Part shown: one piece after another, positions 24,172 through 36,500 of the stretch
Layout of the letters: each line of letters starts with the position of its first letter
Position numbering within the stretch: position 1 is the stretch's first letter
DNA from: Linyphia triangularis
Lineage: Eukaryota > Arthropoda > Arachnida > Araneae > Linyphiidae
NCBI GenBank assembly: GCA_963978545.1
Contig: OZ021722.1
Location: 9,081,401-9,145,400, forward strand
Direction of reading: 5' to 3'
Length of the DNA: 64,000 nucleotides
The notes under the pieces: generated by a model
The model's input: only the letters and a program-made list of their open reading frames with translations
What the model was told of the DNA's origin: nothing
The model's database searches: none
Position numbers and translations under genes: made by a program

Positions 24172-24275
24172 AAAGGACTCCTTAACTTTGAAAAGCCATA
24201 ACTGAGAAACAGTGAGAGACAGAGAGAAGACACAAGTTGTATTTTGGAAAGACAGGTATGGAATGTGGCAATAAA
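24172..24275. repeat. About 100-bp segment shared with 32215-32318
   Basis: GAAACAGTGAGAGACAGA and GACAGGTATGGAA occur in the same order and spacing at both places. Unidentified dispersed repeat; the partner lies just outside the solo LTR. Confidence 0.65.
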
Positions 24276-24460
24276 TTGTTGTATAATCTGAACAAGAGTT
24301 TATCGTTTTCGTCATGAAAGCGAGTCTTGTGATACTTTTACTGGATTTTTTTGTATAATCCAATGGTTTTGCCCCACACACAGACGGCCCCAGTTTTGTT
24401 TAACGACAAGTTCGCGGAATGAAAAAAGTATCATCGATGAACCAAATGCAGCCGTCATAA

Positions 24461-24749
<289 letters not shown>

Positions 24750-25396
24750 TACTGAAAAGGACAGACAATACTAGAATAATCGATTCATACTAGAATAAAA
24801 TTCTCGTTACAATCTTGCTACCAATCAAAGCAGCTCACGTTGGACTTTAAAAATGGACGTTGGGGAAATAAATCCTACCAGGAAATACATTCCGTCCAAG
24901 TTTTCGTCGTAGATCAGGACATGGAATTCAATTCCTGGCGGCTAGCAAAGTGGTTCGTTAGATGAGCTGCAAGTCTTCAAGAGTGGTGTTTGTGTGCGTG
25001 ACAAATTAGGATAATTGGACGGATTCCATGACTTTTAAAGACTCTTTAGCGGTTGTGAGAGAAGTTTTTATAGATAGGCGGATGTCCGGGTAGAGGGGGA
25101 GTGATTAGAAGCATATTTTTCGAAATTGCGGTTGGCATATTTTCGAGTTCCTTATCGCTTTTTGGAAGGATTCCCGAATTTTCGCGTCGGTGGCATCGGG
25201 GAAAGTACTTTCCTAGAATTTACTTTTCTACGACACCATTAAATATGTTTTCTTAAGGATTGTTTTACTTAGAAAAGAAATCTTTCCGGATGTCCGGTAG
25301 ATTTAGATCCGGTAATCTATAAATATATACTTTGTTCTGTTCGCAAAGGTGGTTTCTTCCATGGTGTAGGGAATGATCTTTTAATATTAATAATAT
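24750..25396. other. Intron with moderately GC-richer sequence
   Basis: Less AT-rich than its neighbours (24840-25240), but with no long frame or splice-site pair I would call. Possibly a conserved non-coding block. Confidence 0.4.
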
Positions 25397-26086
25397 AACC
25401 CATAAAAACAAAGTTATTATTAAAAAAAAAATCTTTTATATGCATTGCAAATTTTTAAATCAATTAACAAAGCACCGATTTTGTCGTCAGCTTGTGCTTG
25501 ATGCTTGTATCTAATTTTAAATATTAAAAACATCTCTATCAGCATAATACGTGGCAAACTGCGCATAAAAATTTATTTATTAAAAATTATTTTGAATTTA
25601 TGCATTCAAGTCAAAATATCTTTTACTTAATCGGATTAAAACAATTCAGGTAACTGGAAAGCGTTTCAACAACGTTAGGTTAAAATTCTTTCACTTACAG
25701 CGTTACTACGCAATGCAACCTTGAATTGAGTGGACCACACTCCCTAGTAAATTTTTGCATTCACGTCCAATTATCTTTTATTTATTCTGAATAAAAAATA
25801 ATTTTGGCAGCAGGAAAGAGTTTCAATAATTAGCGGTGTGATATTTATTAGTATTCCAAAACGATTATAGAAACGTGTGTGAAAGCAACCTGTTAGTGAC
25901 AATGACAGCCCCGAAAACTTGATAGAATGCATTGTCATTGACATTGAATCTATTTGCCAAGTTTCAACTGGATAAGATGATAGAAACTGGAGTGATTAGA
26001 TTTTCGCAGATTTGCCCGCCAAACCCCCTCCCTCACACAAACAAAAAAACAAGCAAACAAAACCGAAGTTAATATAAAGGATTAAA
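25397..26086 (+). repeat. Interspersed family F1, long copy
   Basis: Whole family from AACCCATAAAAACAAAGTT to TATAAAGGATTA. About 120 bp of it is duplicated or inserted near 25640-25760 (two copies of the CATTCA..TCCAA.ATCTTTTA block). Confidence 0.82.
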
Positions 26087-26631
26087 TATTCGTTACATAA
26101 AGTGAATTGTGCAACTTCTAATAAAGAACTGCATAATTACTATTTTCAGTTCAGTAACTTTTCAATTAATACTTTATGTTAAATAACACTATGTAAAAAT
26201 GAAAAGGTTAAAAATGAAATGTTCTGTAAAAATAAAAACCTAAAAAAAAATAAAAAATTCTAAAATATTTTTGAAAATTATTTTTTTGACAAAGAGTAGT
26301 TTGTTTTAAAGAGAATTCTTCATTCACCATAAATCACAGCTGGCTGACATAATCTGTATGAACATACGCTAACATAGTTTTTTTTTACAGCTCCTACTGA
26401 AACATGAAAAATGGATTTTGATTTTACACACAAAAGTAAGACGTCTAGTTTTTTTAAAAAATGTTGACACATTTTAACTTCAGTTTTCACTTCCTGCATA
26501 ATTATTTCATCTGCAATATAGGAGACATTTTAGAGAAAAAAAAAATTGCGCATTTCTTATTCCTTCTATTAATAGAAACATGGCGCAATTTTTGATAAAC
26601 AAAACTTTACCTCAGAAATAAACTCTATCTC

Positions 26632-27429
<798 letters not shown>

Positions 27430-27504
27430 GCATTATTTTGTTTTACAAAGATGCAATACTCTCAAGGCTTTAAGTCTTAGCATACAAAGTAAATATTTCT
27501 TTAA

Positions 27505-27721
27505 CCCATTAACGACGGTAGGTAAGAAAACTTTCCAATCGACATTTTAGTTTCTTCCATTGCTAATAAATTGCGATTGTGGTTCCATCTAATTCTTTAA
27601 AAATCATAAAAATAATTTTCCAAAATCTGAAAAATTCAAAATGTGCATTAAATACTCTAAATATACAAGGTGCAAGTTAAAACAATGACTGTTTATCCAT
27701 TTCAAAGTCATATTTAATGGG
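27505..27721. mobile_element. piggyBac-like MITE
   Basis: 217 bp between TTAA (27501-27504) and TTAA (27722-27725), with tips CCCATTAACG and, inverted, CCCATTAAAT. CCC tips next to TTAA are typical of piggyBac. Confidence 0.7.
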
Positions 27722-27725
27722 TTAA

Positions 27726-28403
27726 AGGATAATGTATATTACATAATTGAAAAGTAAATCTAAGATTATTTTTAAATAGTTATATTTGAGTGACGAATCT
27801 CTTTTCATTTTGAAGCCAGGGCCAAAATTGGAAATTTAATTTAATTTAATTTACTATGTGGTGTGTGTGGAAAAACGGAGATGGAAGGAGGGTGGAGAAA
27901 ACGGGGAGGGGAAGAAGTGAACATTTTGATTGACGTATCAGCTTTGGAAAATCGTTTCAAATAAATGGTTTTCGGGGAAAAAACGAAAAATACCGTGAAA
28001 TCCGTAAGATTTTTAAGGTGTTAGTGCAACAGTACAAATGTACTCGTTGTTAAATCCGTACAAGTTGGCAGCTAGTGACTATAGCTGAAGAGCATTTTAA
28101 CTACCAAACATGAGATGGCAATTGTATTTCCTATAATCTGGACTAGTCAAAATACCTAGAGTACCAGGTTAAAATTAGTTAAGTTGATCTCAAAGTATAC
28201 CATTCTTCAGGGGGAAGGTTTTTCAAAATGTCAAGTAGGCATGACTTTTCCTCGTAGAGGTCAAACACTATAGAAACTCAATCCATGCTTAAAATGGTTT
28301 AAATAAGTTACAATTGAACACAATGGAATACGTTTAAAGAATTTACAAGACCTTTGTTTTAAGGAATTCATTTTTTTTTTTTTTTTTTTTTAATTTTTTT
28401 TTT
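27726..28403. other. Intron, nothing recognised
   Basis: A TTAATTTAATTTAATTTA run at about 27837, then a G-rich stretch (27865-27925) and a poly(T) end. No gene seen. Confidence 0.5.
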
Positions 28404-28697
28404 TTAAAATCCTTTTCATATTAATTTCGATTTTTTTTTTCTTTTCTGGCGGTTAAATATGTGGAAGGGTAAAGAACCAACTTGACATCATACAATTGAT
28501 CTGAAACTTGGCAGATAGCCTCGTTGTTAATGACAATGCATTTTATGAAGTTTTTGGGGCTGTCACTAAAGGCCTTTTATTTACAAGTTTTTAAGGCCGT
28601 ACGTCCTGTTCAAAGCCAAATTCAAGCATGTATTTAATTATTAGCTTAATGATTTCCAATTGCACTTGAAAGTTGGCAATGCATACAAAGGATTTGG
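28404..28697 (-). repeat. Interspersed family F1, diverged
   Basis: Minus strand, with AAAATCCTTTTCATATTAA at one end and GGCAATGCATACAAAGGATT at the other, and a long internal deletion. Confidence 0.7.
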
Positions 28698-28857
28698 ATA
28701 ATTCTCTGGCTAACGCAAGGGACATTTTGGATCTTTTTTCTACTCATAAGCAGATAGGAAATATGAAATTAAGACTTATCTAATAGTTATGTTTTTATTT
28801 TATATAATATTACTTGATGATAAAGTTATATAAAAAAAAATATATATATATATATAT

Positions 28858-29215
28858 ATTTTAATAAGGTCACGCACGGTTCCAAAAACTTTAGGAATCC
28901 TTTTTAAAAATATAGGGATATTTCTTTTGAAGCTGACGTATATTCTAAACGTAAAGATTCTTTTCAAAGCATTTCGCAATACCGGCAAAAAACTGTCAAT
29001 TTTCAAAAAATTTACTAATTAATAATTAATATCTCAGAAAGGATTTTCTCCTCTGGAGGATAATCTGAGGTTTTTTTTTCGGGCTTTGGAAAAAAATCGG
29101 GAATTTTTTTAGGTTTTTAATTTTTTTAAAAGAATTATTGAAAAATTTAAGCACAATTTTAGGAAGAAACAAAAATTTAAGGAATATTAGGAATTTTCAG
29201 GGTGCGAGCCATTCT
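28858..29215 (+). repeat. Interspersed family F4
   Basis: TTCCAAAAACTTTAGGAATCC through CAATACCGGCAAAAAACTG and GAATATTAGGAATTTTCAGG. The tandem 5' part is shortened. Confidence 0.75.
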
Positions 29216-30783
29216 TGCTCGGATTGTAACAATAACCTATCCAGTCTAGACCTGCGAGTCTGCAAGAGAACACATTTGCTGTTAAGTACTAAAATACGAA
29301 AAAAAAAAAAAAAAAAAAAAGCCAGAGTCTTTGTTTACCCTTTGCTGTTTATACAGGCGACTGATATATTGACCTGGTCTTCAAAAAAGCAGTAAGAGCA
29401 GGAAGCAACAGTTTAAAAGAGGGTTAAACTTTATTATATTTGAATGTACAATTTAAAAACATTCGTCGGGAAAATATGAGCTCATTTCTGGAGCAGTTTT
29501 CTACAACCATCTACATTTCTGTATGATATAATTTAGTAAGTTTCAAGTACTCGTAAGAGAATTACTGTTGAGTGTTGATGTTTTGAAGAGAAGTTGTTAG
29601 TTTATTAATATCATAAGTTGTTATTATTCTAACATATATTAACATCATAACATATGTAAATTGTTCTTAACAAGGAACAATCTCTTTTCTAATACTACTT
29701 TCGTTACATTCGGATCAGTATTCCTGAATTGTGATAGTTCAAATAAATTAATTTTATATTTCTAGCAGGCGTTTTCTCTCTGGATGATATGCCAGTGTTG
29801 TCATAGAAAGTGGAATGAAATCGTATTAAACGCTTAAAAGTAAATGTAAATAGTTATTGAATTACATGAATAATTATTTTATCAATTGATTAAACGTAAT
29901 TTTTTATTTTTTTATTCTTCCAATAAATTCTCAATTAAGTATTAATCAATCTTTATTGGAAGGCATACAGTTACCCTAACCAATAACTATTTTTTCCCGT
30001 CACCTCTTTTTGATGACATGATCTGCTCTGAAACACTACTTCAAATGAATACGAAGTTTAATTTTACTATTAACAAAAGAATATCTGTAATATCAGTTTA
30101 TAGCTGTGGCTTTTACGTCTCCTCAGTTAAAAAAAATTACCAAATTAATGCAAGCAGTTTAAAACTGAAATATTAAACTCGACAAATCATAAAAAAAAAA
30201 AAAAGCACATCGAATAAAATGTGCATGCCCAGGCACACGAAATAAATAACAAGACCACAAAGTGAAATACAGTTTCGATAGTTGAGCAAAGATGCCGCTG
30301 CAATTGATGCAAAATTTCCCTAAACAGTAACAAGAATTCAGTATTCGAAAACTCTTCCCTGGAAAAAAAAAAAAGGGAAGTTTTCTCTCTGCAGACGCAC
30401 TCAAGTCCTTCTCGAACTTCAATAGAAAAGAAAACACGACACTCTGGAACTATCTTTCTCGATTTGGGGATTTTTTTTTATATATATATAAAGAACTTTT
30501 CCTTTCGATGATATATTCGGTCGAGAGGGAACATTACATAAGTAAATTGGGTTCTTCATCTTGAGAGTGGAGACGTGGTTCATTTTTGAAGAAAAGCAAA
30601 TAAAAAAAAAAAAAAATCAGCGGATTTTGTGTTGTTTTGCTTATGTTGATAGACGAAATGCCAAACGTTCATCGGTTTGCTTCAGGGACATGGCATCATT
30701 CGTAAAATTCAACTTAGAAGCGACGTATAATCTTAGAAGGCCAAGAGGAGAAAGCCTATTTAATTTCACTGCTTGTGAAAATA
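29216..30783. other. Intron, nothing recognised
   Basis: Open frames on both strands (30159-30437, 30561-30854) contain poly(A)/poly(T)-derived Lys or Phe runs and no recognisable domain. The second partly runs into the LTR at 30789. Confidence 0.5.
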
Positions 30784-30788
30784 GAGAC

Positions 30789-31015
30789 TGTCAGTCGCTG
30801 CCTTTTATTTATGTTAGAAAAAGGTTTCAAGAAAACACATCCCGTTATCAATGAACCGCCACTTTATTTTTCGAAAACCTCTTCGATACAATCCAAACAC
30901 ATTTCATTACTTTAAAAAAAAAAAAATACTCTCTCGTGCAACAACGTTTACAAAATTATAAAAGCCACTTGTTAATAAACAGATGCAACCGCATTATTAA
31001 TTCAGAAACCTTACA
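30789..31015 (-). repeat. 3' LTR (in element orientation) of the deleted Ty3 element
   Basis: 227 bp. Lacks about 24 bp present in the partner LTR near 31835 and differs at several sites, so this element is older than the one at 56.9 kb. Confidence 0.85.
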
Positions 31016-31206
31016 CCTCCCTCCCTCCTAGAGTTATATTAAATCATAATTTAAAATAACCAAACCATATACACCCTGAATAACCACAAAATATTGATAA
31101 GAGAAAATCGTGAAAAAAGAAAGCTAAACAAATTGAATCACAACATCAAACGAAGCAGCACAATTAGTTCACCTTGAAAGTCATTACATGAGATACTGTC
31201 TCTAGT

Positions 31207-31593
31207 TCACAATCTCGATAGGGCATCAGCATTGCTCAACTTCTGACCTTTGACATAAGTTATCTTAAGGTTAAAACGTTGAAGAGCTAAAGCCCAACGT
31301 TGGAGTCTAGGTTAGTTGGTTGTTTTCAGATTATCTTTCGCCGTCAGCAACACGAGGGCTATAATGCGCCGAAACATTCGTCATTAGACAAGCCAACATA
31401 CATTTACAAACACCCACGCCTAACACGGGACTCGAACCCACAACCTCGTGGTCGAGAAGCTAGCACGCTAATCACTATACCATTTGATCGGCTTGGAGTC
31501 TAGGACTTAGAGGAACCGAGTCTGACAGGAATACAAGTGGATTATGGTCAGTCATTAGGAATATCTCCACTCCGAACAGTATTGTCTCAAATC
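31207..31593 (-). pseudogene. RNase H remnant of Ty3 pol, split by a SINE
   Basis: On the minus strand the two halves on either side of the SINE read as Ty3-type RNase H. Upstream is FETILFGVEIF then TDHNPLVFL. Downstream are QRWALALQ and the C-terminal NADALSRL followed by a stop. The RT, the first part of RNase H and integrase are absent, so the fragment is non-functional. It begins almost at the 5' LTR, which marks a large internal deletion. Confidence 0.85.
31312..31492 (-). mobile_element. tRNA-derived SINE, family A, in the RNase H remnant
   Basis: 181 bp flanked by a perfect 12-bp target duplication TTGGAGTCTAGG (31300-31311, 31493-31504). On the minus strand: A-box-like TATAGTGATTAGC, B box GGTTCGAGTCC, a unique body with GAATGTTTCGGCGCATTATA, and a tail ending AAAACAACC/AACC. 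Confidence 0.93.
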
Positions 31594-31637
31594 GCAAACA
31601 TTTCCCCCTTTCTATCGAAATCGGTTTCCCTCACAAA

Positions 31638-31893
31638 TGTCAGTCGCTGCCTTTTATTTATGTTAGAAAAAGGTTTTCGAGAAAACAAATCCGGTTACCA
31701 ACGAACCGCCACTTTACTTTATTTTTCGAAAACCTCTTCGATACAATCCAAACACATTTCATTACTTTTAAAAAAAAAAATTACACCCTCGTGCAACAAC
31801 GTTTACAAAATTATAAAAGCCGCTTGTTGTCCAGTGGTTGGTAACTAGCATAATAAACAGATGCAACCGCATTATTAATTCAGAAACCTTACA
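31638..31893 (-). repeat. 5' LTR (in element orientation) of the deleted Ty3 element
   Basis: 256 bp, TG...CA ended, partner of 30789-31015. Confidence 0.85.
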
Positions 31894-32214
31894 GAGACAA
31901 TCTAATAGAAATACAAAGAGGGGCGTAGAACGCACCGGTAGGGTGTACCGTATTTTTTTTTTGTTTAACTAATTAATAATAACTCATAGATCTGTATGCA
32001 TGTATTGTGATACAAGTTAATGGGAAAATAAACAAGTAAATTAAGAGAATTAGCGTTATTTTATACGGTAAGTCATGTAAAATATTGTGAATTTGCATGT
32101 TATAATTTAAAAAAAAAATCCAGCTACAGTTGGGGTTGCTGCCACAATCGGGAAGCTTGCGTACCGGTAAAGATTTTTTTGTTTTTTAGTACTATAAGCC
32201 TGAGCACAAGGTCT

Positions 32215-32318
32215 TTCAAAAGGAACTCGTAACTTTGAAATGACCTAACTAAGAAACAGTGAGAGACAGAAAAGACAAGTTGTACGTGGGATAGACAGGT
32301 ATGGAAGTGCAAATACAC
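32215..32318. repeat. Partner of the segment at 24172
   Basis: AAGAAACAGTGAGAGACAG, AGACAAGTTGTA and GATAGACAGGTATGGAA, about 80% alike. No frame is shared between the two copies. Confidence 0.65.
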
Positions 32319-32455
32319 CGGTTTGTGAAATTGATTTATTGGAGTACATTTAATAACGGTTGTATATGATTTACCTACGAGGCCCTTTTTCATTTGGAAT
32401 GATTTCACAATAAGCAAATCTGTGAATATGGGGCACTGAAAATCTGTGCGAGTAT

Positions 32456-32914
32456 TGTTGTGAATTTTCCACTGAGGCAATGATGGCACAGTTTTTATTA
32501 GATAAAAAATATTATTTATTCGCTCTTCAAAGTCACACAAAATTTAATCGAAGAACAGTGCAATCACTGTCAAGTTTCAACGCAAGCTTCAATAACAACA
32601 ACTTCGAATTCAGAGATAATTCAGGTCAGGCACACTCAAAGCGTTTAGCTTTCATCGAGTTCCAAAGTCAAACTAACTGTCGATTTTAGCTGCAGTCCAA
32701 TTTATAGGTGCGCGTGAGAACCTTCTCGAAATATCCAGCCAACTCGTCAAAATAAAAGAAACATTTCGAAATTTCCCGATTGCTTTAGGTGTTGCCACCT
32801 TATTCTAGCCTGTATTATTGCTGATAATAAATAAAATAAGATAAAATAAAATACAATAGAATTTTAAATTAATACGTCACTATTTACAACTATATACAGA
32901 AAATTTGTGTAACA
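32456..32914 (-). mobile_element. Solo LTR related to the Ty3/Gypsy element
   Basis: 459 bp; read on the minus strand it begins TGTTACACAAATTTTC and ends TTCACAACA. It aligns along its length with the LTR at 56891 (shared TAGTGACGTATTA, GGTGGCAACACCTAAAGCA, GTGCCATCATTGCC), but with many substitutions. It has no primer site or internal region. Flanks GTAT/TTAT are only a poor target duplication. It is an older insertion reduced by LTR recombination. Confidence 0.88.
32718..32775 (-). promoter_or_regulatory. HSE-like clusters conserved in the solo LTR
   Basis: On the + strand, GAAccTTCtcGAAatATC (32718-32735) and GAAacATTtcGAAatTTC (32758-32775). Each has three good nGAAn units, at positions equivalent to the two clusters of the intact LTR although many bases differ. 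Confidence 0.55.
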
Positions 32915-34406
32915 TTATCTTTATTCTGCATGAGTGAGCTTCACAATTCAATAATGAGATCATAAGGTCCTCTTTCCTGAGGGAAACGATGAAATCATTC
33001 CACTGTATTCAGATTTTACAACGGGTTATCCTGAGATTTTACAATCATCTTTTCAGATGTTTTGGAACATTGCATCTAATTTTGCAAATCGGTGTTTATA
33101 AAATTCTTTACCTGTCTATTTAACGTACTACTTCTCTTAATTATATCTATCACTGCTTCGAAGTCATGCCATTTCATAAGTCAGAGAGTGATTTCTGAAA
33201 GAATCAGTATATGATGCTGATCGATACTAACTGATGATAGATCGTCAAGACCGACAGGAAATTTACCGAATATTATCAAGTTTTAAGTTCAAGTCTCGAA
33301 ATCGCTTTGAAGTTCTTCAAAATATTCCTTCACCTTGGTCTCCAATTATTATTGAGCAAAATTTTGACACGAAGAGGAGAAGTCTGAGAAGAGCGAGAAC
33401 TCGAATATTGAATATCCTGAATCCAAATCTTTTGTTTCTGAATACCTGGTGAAAATTTTTAGACTCGTTTTTGCGGATGTACATTGAAAGTTCATACAGA
33501 TATGATTTTTTGAGATATGAGTTATTTTATGAGGCATTTCGTAAACTAATATAAATAAAATTTAAATTACTGCCAATCTCTTCAAACTAACAAAATTCCG
33601 ACAAGTGTTATATTATAATACATGATATAATATTCCTTTATTTATTTAGCTTTCTCTTCTTGAAAGTTTATTCATAAAAGGGGTGGCCGTTTATTCACTG
33701 ACACTCATATGTTTAAATTTATGTGTCATTACTTTCAATTTATACCCCACTCAACATAAATTATAGAAAACATGTTTCTCTCAAAATTGTAATTTGTTCT
33801 TTTAAAAATATTTTTAATCCAATTTGATATTTATTCTAGGCTTTACCTTTGCAAATATTGCTAGTAGTACATTGTTATTTTTATTGTATTTTTAAACCGG
33901 TTCTAAGTTATTCAACGTTAAATTGTTCCGACTAACAGACAGACGTAATAACCATCATATAAATGCTACGTTTTTAGTACTAAAAATACAGTATAACATT
34001 AAAATTGATTTCTTAATTATCTTCAATTATGTGCAAAGATGTATGTATAATTATAGTATACACGCAATAATGCATGATTGCAAAACTGTAAGAATGAATG
34101 CATTTGGAATATTATTAAAAAATGATTATTTATTTTTACTTTTTGATTAAGTAATGCTTTGGAGACGATAAATGTATGTTTATTATGTATTATACAATGT
34201 AGTTTTCATTTTATTAACCCAACATAATTTTATTTTTATTAAAACAAAAATAACAAAATCGAATCAAAACTTGGGAATATATCTGCAGTTTAATTAATTA
34301 ATCTTTTCAATATTTATTTAACATACTTCCAAACGATATCTTAATTAATCCTAAAATCTTTTAAAATAGATTCATAATTTAATAATGATAAGCGTTTTTT
34401 ATAACA

Positions 34407-34443
<37 letters not shown>

Positions 34444-34935
34444 AAATGTCTAAATAAGTAACAAATCATAATGGTATCATCTTAAAATTATCTTAAGATA
34501 AATAACTTATTTTAAGACAAATAAATGAATTTAAGTAGTTAATTAAGTTATTTTAAGTTAAATATTTAAAATTATTTTAAGATACAAAGGGTGTCTCCTC
34601 GAGGTAACCTTTGCACGGCCAACAAAAAAAAAGAAGCTGGAAATCAAGAAATATTTCTCTCTTTCTGACGTAATATCGTGAAAGAATGATATTCTTAACT
34701 AATAATTCTTAATTAATCATACGTTCGACGGTTGCTTTTTTGGTTCTTTGATGAGTTAGTTTTTATTACTAGTTTACAAAATTTATTTCGCACTCTCATA
34801 CTTCATATTGCGAAATAATTACAGTTAAAAAAGTAATATACCGATGGTTTTACTAGTTTAAGGTAATGATGATGTAAACAATGTAAAATATAATTTTTCT
34901 GTTTGTAGGCATAAAAATCAGACGTTTTATTATAA
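32915..34935. other. Intron, nothing recognised
   Basis: AT-rich. Frames at 33234 and 33923 lack recognisable features. A short stem (CAAAGG...CCTTTG, about 34586-34611) stands out as locally GC-rich. Confidence 0.45.
34410..34441. repeat. (TA)n microsatellite
   Basis: Sixteen TA units. Confidence 0.97.
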
Positions 34936-35362
34936 CAGGGTGGCCACAAAGTTCAAGTAAAAAATTTCCCTGGTAAATTCCCTGATAGATTTCTAAAAAG
35001 TTCTCTGATTTTATTGCAAACTTCTTTTTCAATTTTCCACAACTTTTCCATATGTATATGTGTCCTGATCAAATAGAATATGTAGGCTCCAGAGATAACA
35101 TGCCAATTTTTTTTTTAAATAATAAGTCGGTAATGAAAATTTTAAATTATTTCGCAACACTGAACTTCTAGCTATTATCACCACAATTTTCCGGGTAAAT
35201 GGCGCCAAAATACGGATAAACGGGAAAACTTACCTTCAGAAGAAAGATAATTTCCCTGATTTTCGTGAAATTTTAAAAAATCGCCTAACATTTTCCTGAT
35301 TTTTTCCAGAATCAGAAAATTCCATGACATTTTCCTGATTTCCATTTTTTGTGGTCACTCTG
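34936..35362. mobile_element. hAT-type MITE, family M1
   Basis: 427 bp from CAGGGTGGCCAC to GTGGTCACTCTG. Flanks TATTATAA and TATTACTA match at 6 of 8 positions, consistent with a decayed 8-bp hAT duplication. Confidence 0.87.
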
Positions 35363-35901
35363 TATTACTACTTTTTTCGAAATTAAATATAAATTTTTTG
35401 TTTTGTTTGTAGAGGCTAATTTTTAAATTTAAAAATATCATGTTTGCTGTCATTAATTTGTATTTGACTTTCATTTTCACTAAATGGTATCCACGCATTA
35501 TTATGTCTGAAGACACACATGATACGTATACAAGATTGGGTTGAGGAAACTGGTCAAAATTATCTATTTTTTTTTAACCTCAAAGTACTTAAAAAATGTA
35601 ACTAAAGTATTTATACACCTAACTGTCACATTCGCTACTTATATTCAGTACTTATATTATCTTTAAAATGTTGAATTTCTTCATACAAATCACACTAAAA
35701 AATTTTTAATCGGAATTTCATTTTCAAGAAAAATTTAGATCCGTATTAGTTCCAATACATATGTTAAAAGAAAGTTACAACTTTTGATAATGTACTTTTT
35801 AAGATAGGAACAATAAAAGTTAAACTCTAACTTCATGAAAATCGGAAAGCCGTAGGAACTCACAGCTCTCAACAGCTAATATTCAATTTCAATCCGGAAG
35901 C

Positions 35902-35939
<38 letters not shown>

Positions 35940-36411
35940 AATATTGTTACAAGAGCACAATGTATAAAATAGAAATATATTCAAACAACTTGTCATTTTG
36001 TAACTATAGTCAGTATATAAATTAAACTACATAGGATTCATGTTGATTTATCAGGTTTTTGTTACTATTTTATTGTACCACAGTTTCTGTTAGTAATTAT
36101 ATGATTTAAATTTTCCATAGTTCGTTTAAATGATTCCGTAAAAGAAAGTGAAAAAAAAAAAAAAAAAAAAAAAAATTAAATAAATTTTCGACTACATTTC
36201 TCCGTAGGCGACATATAGAAGTGGTGTAATTTAGAATTGGTGGATTAATTTAGAATATACTTTTCTGACATAAATTTTCATGTAGTTGAATTGTGCTTTT
36301 AATTGCATAAAGTAATAAGTCATTAAAGTCAATACTGTTTGAATAGAAGATTTTATAATATTGTGAAACAAGAAAGACATTGAATTGTAACAAGAACGAA
36401 AAACGAATTTT

Positions 36412-36500
36412 AGTTCGATTGGATGCGTGGGTTAATTAGACCTCCGCATATTTGCCCTTTACAAACACAAACAAAATTGAAGTGAATATAAAGGATTTGA
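36412..36500 (+). repeat. Interspersed family F1, 3' end only
   Basis: From GTTCGATTGGATGCG to AATATAAAGGATTTG. A 5'-truncated copy with intact 3' end, as in retroposons. Confidence 0.7.

Larger units (their letters stand above)
30789..31893 (-). mobile_element. Internally deleted Ty3/Gypsy element with 5-bp target duplication
   Basis: Direct repeats 30789-31015 and 31638-31893 (TGTCAGTCGC...ACCTTACA) are its LTRs, flanked by a perfect GAGAC duplication (30784-30788, 31894-31898). On the minus strand a polypurine tract (GGAGGGAGGGAGG) abuts the LTR at 31015, giving the orientation. The internal part keeps only a piece of RNase H, itself split by a SINE. It is a deletion derivative that could be mobilised only in trans. 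Confidence 0.88.
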
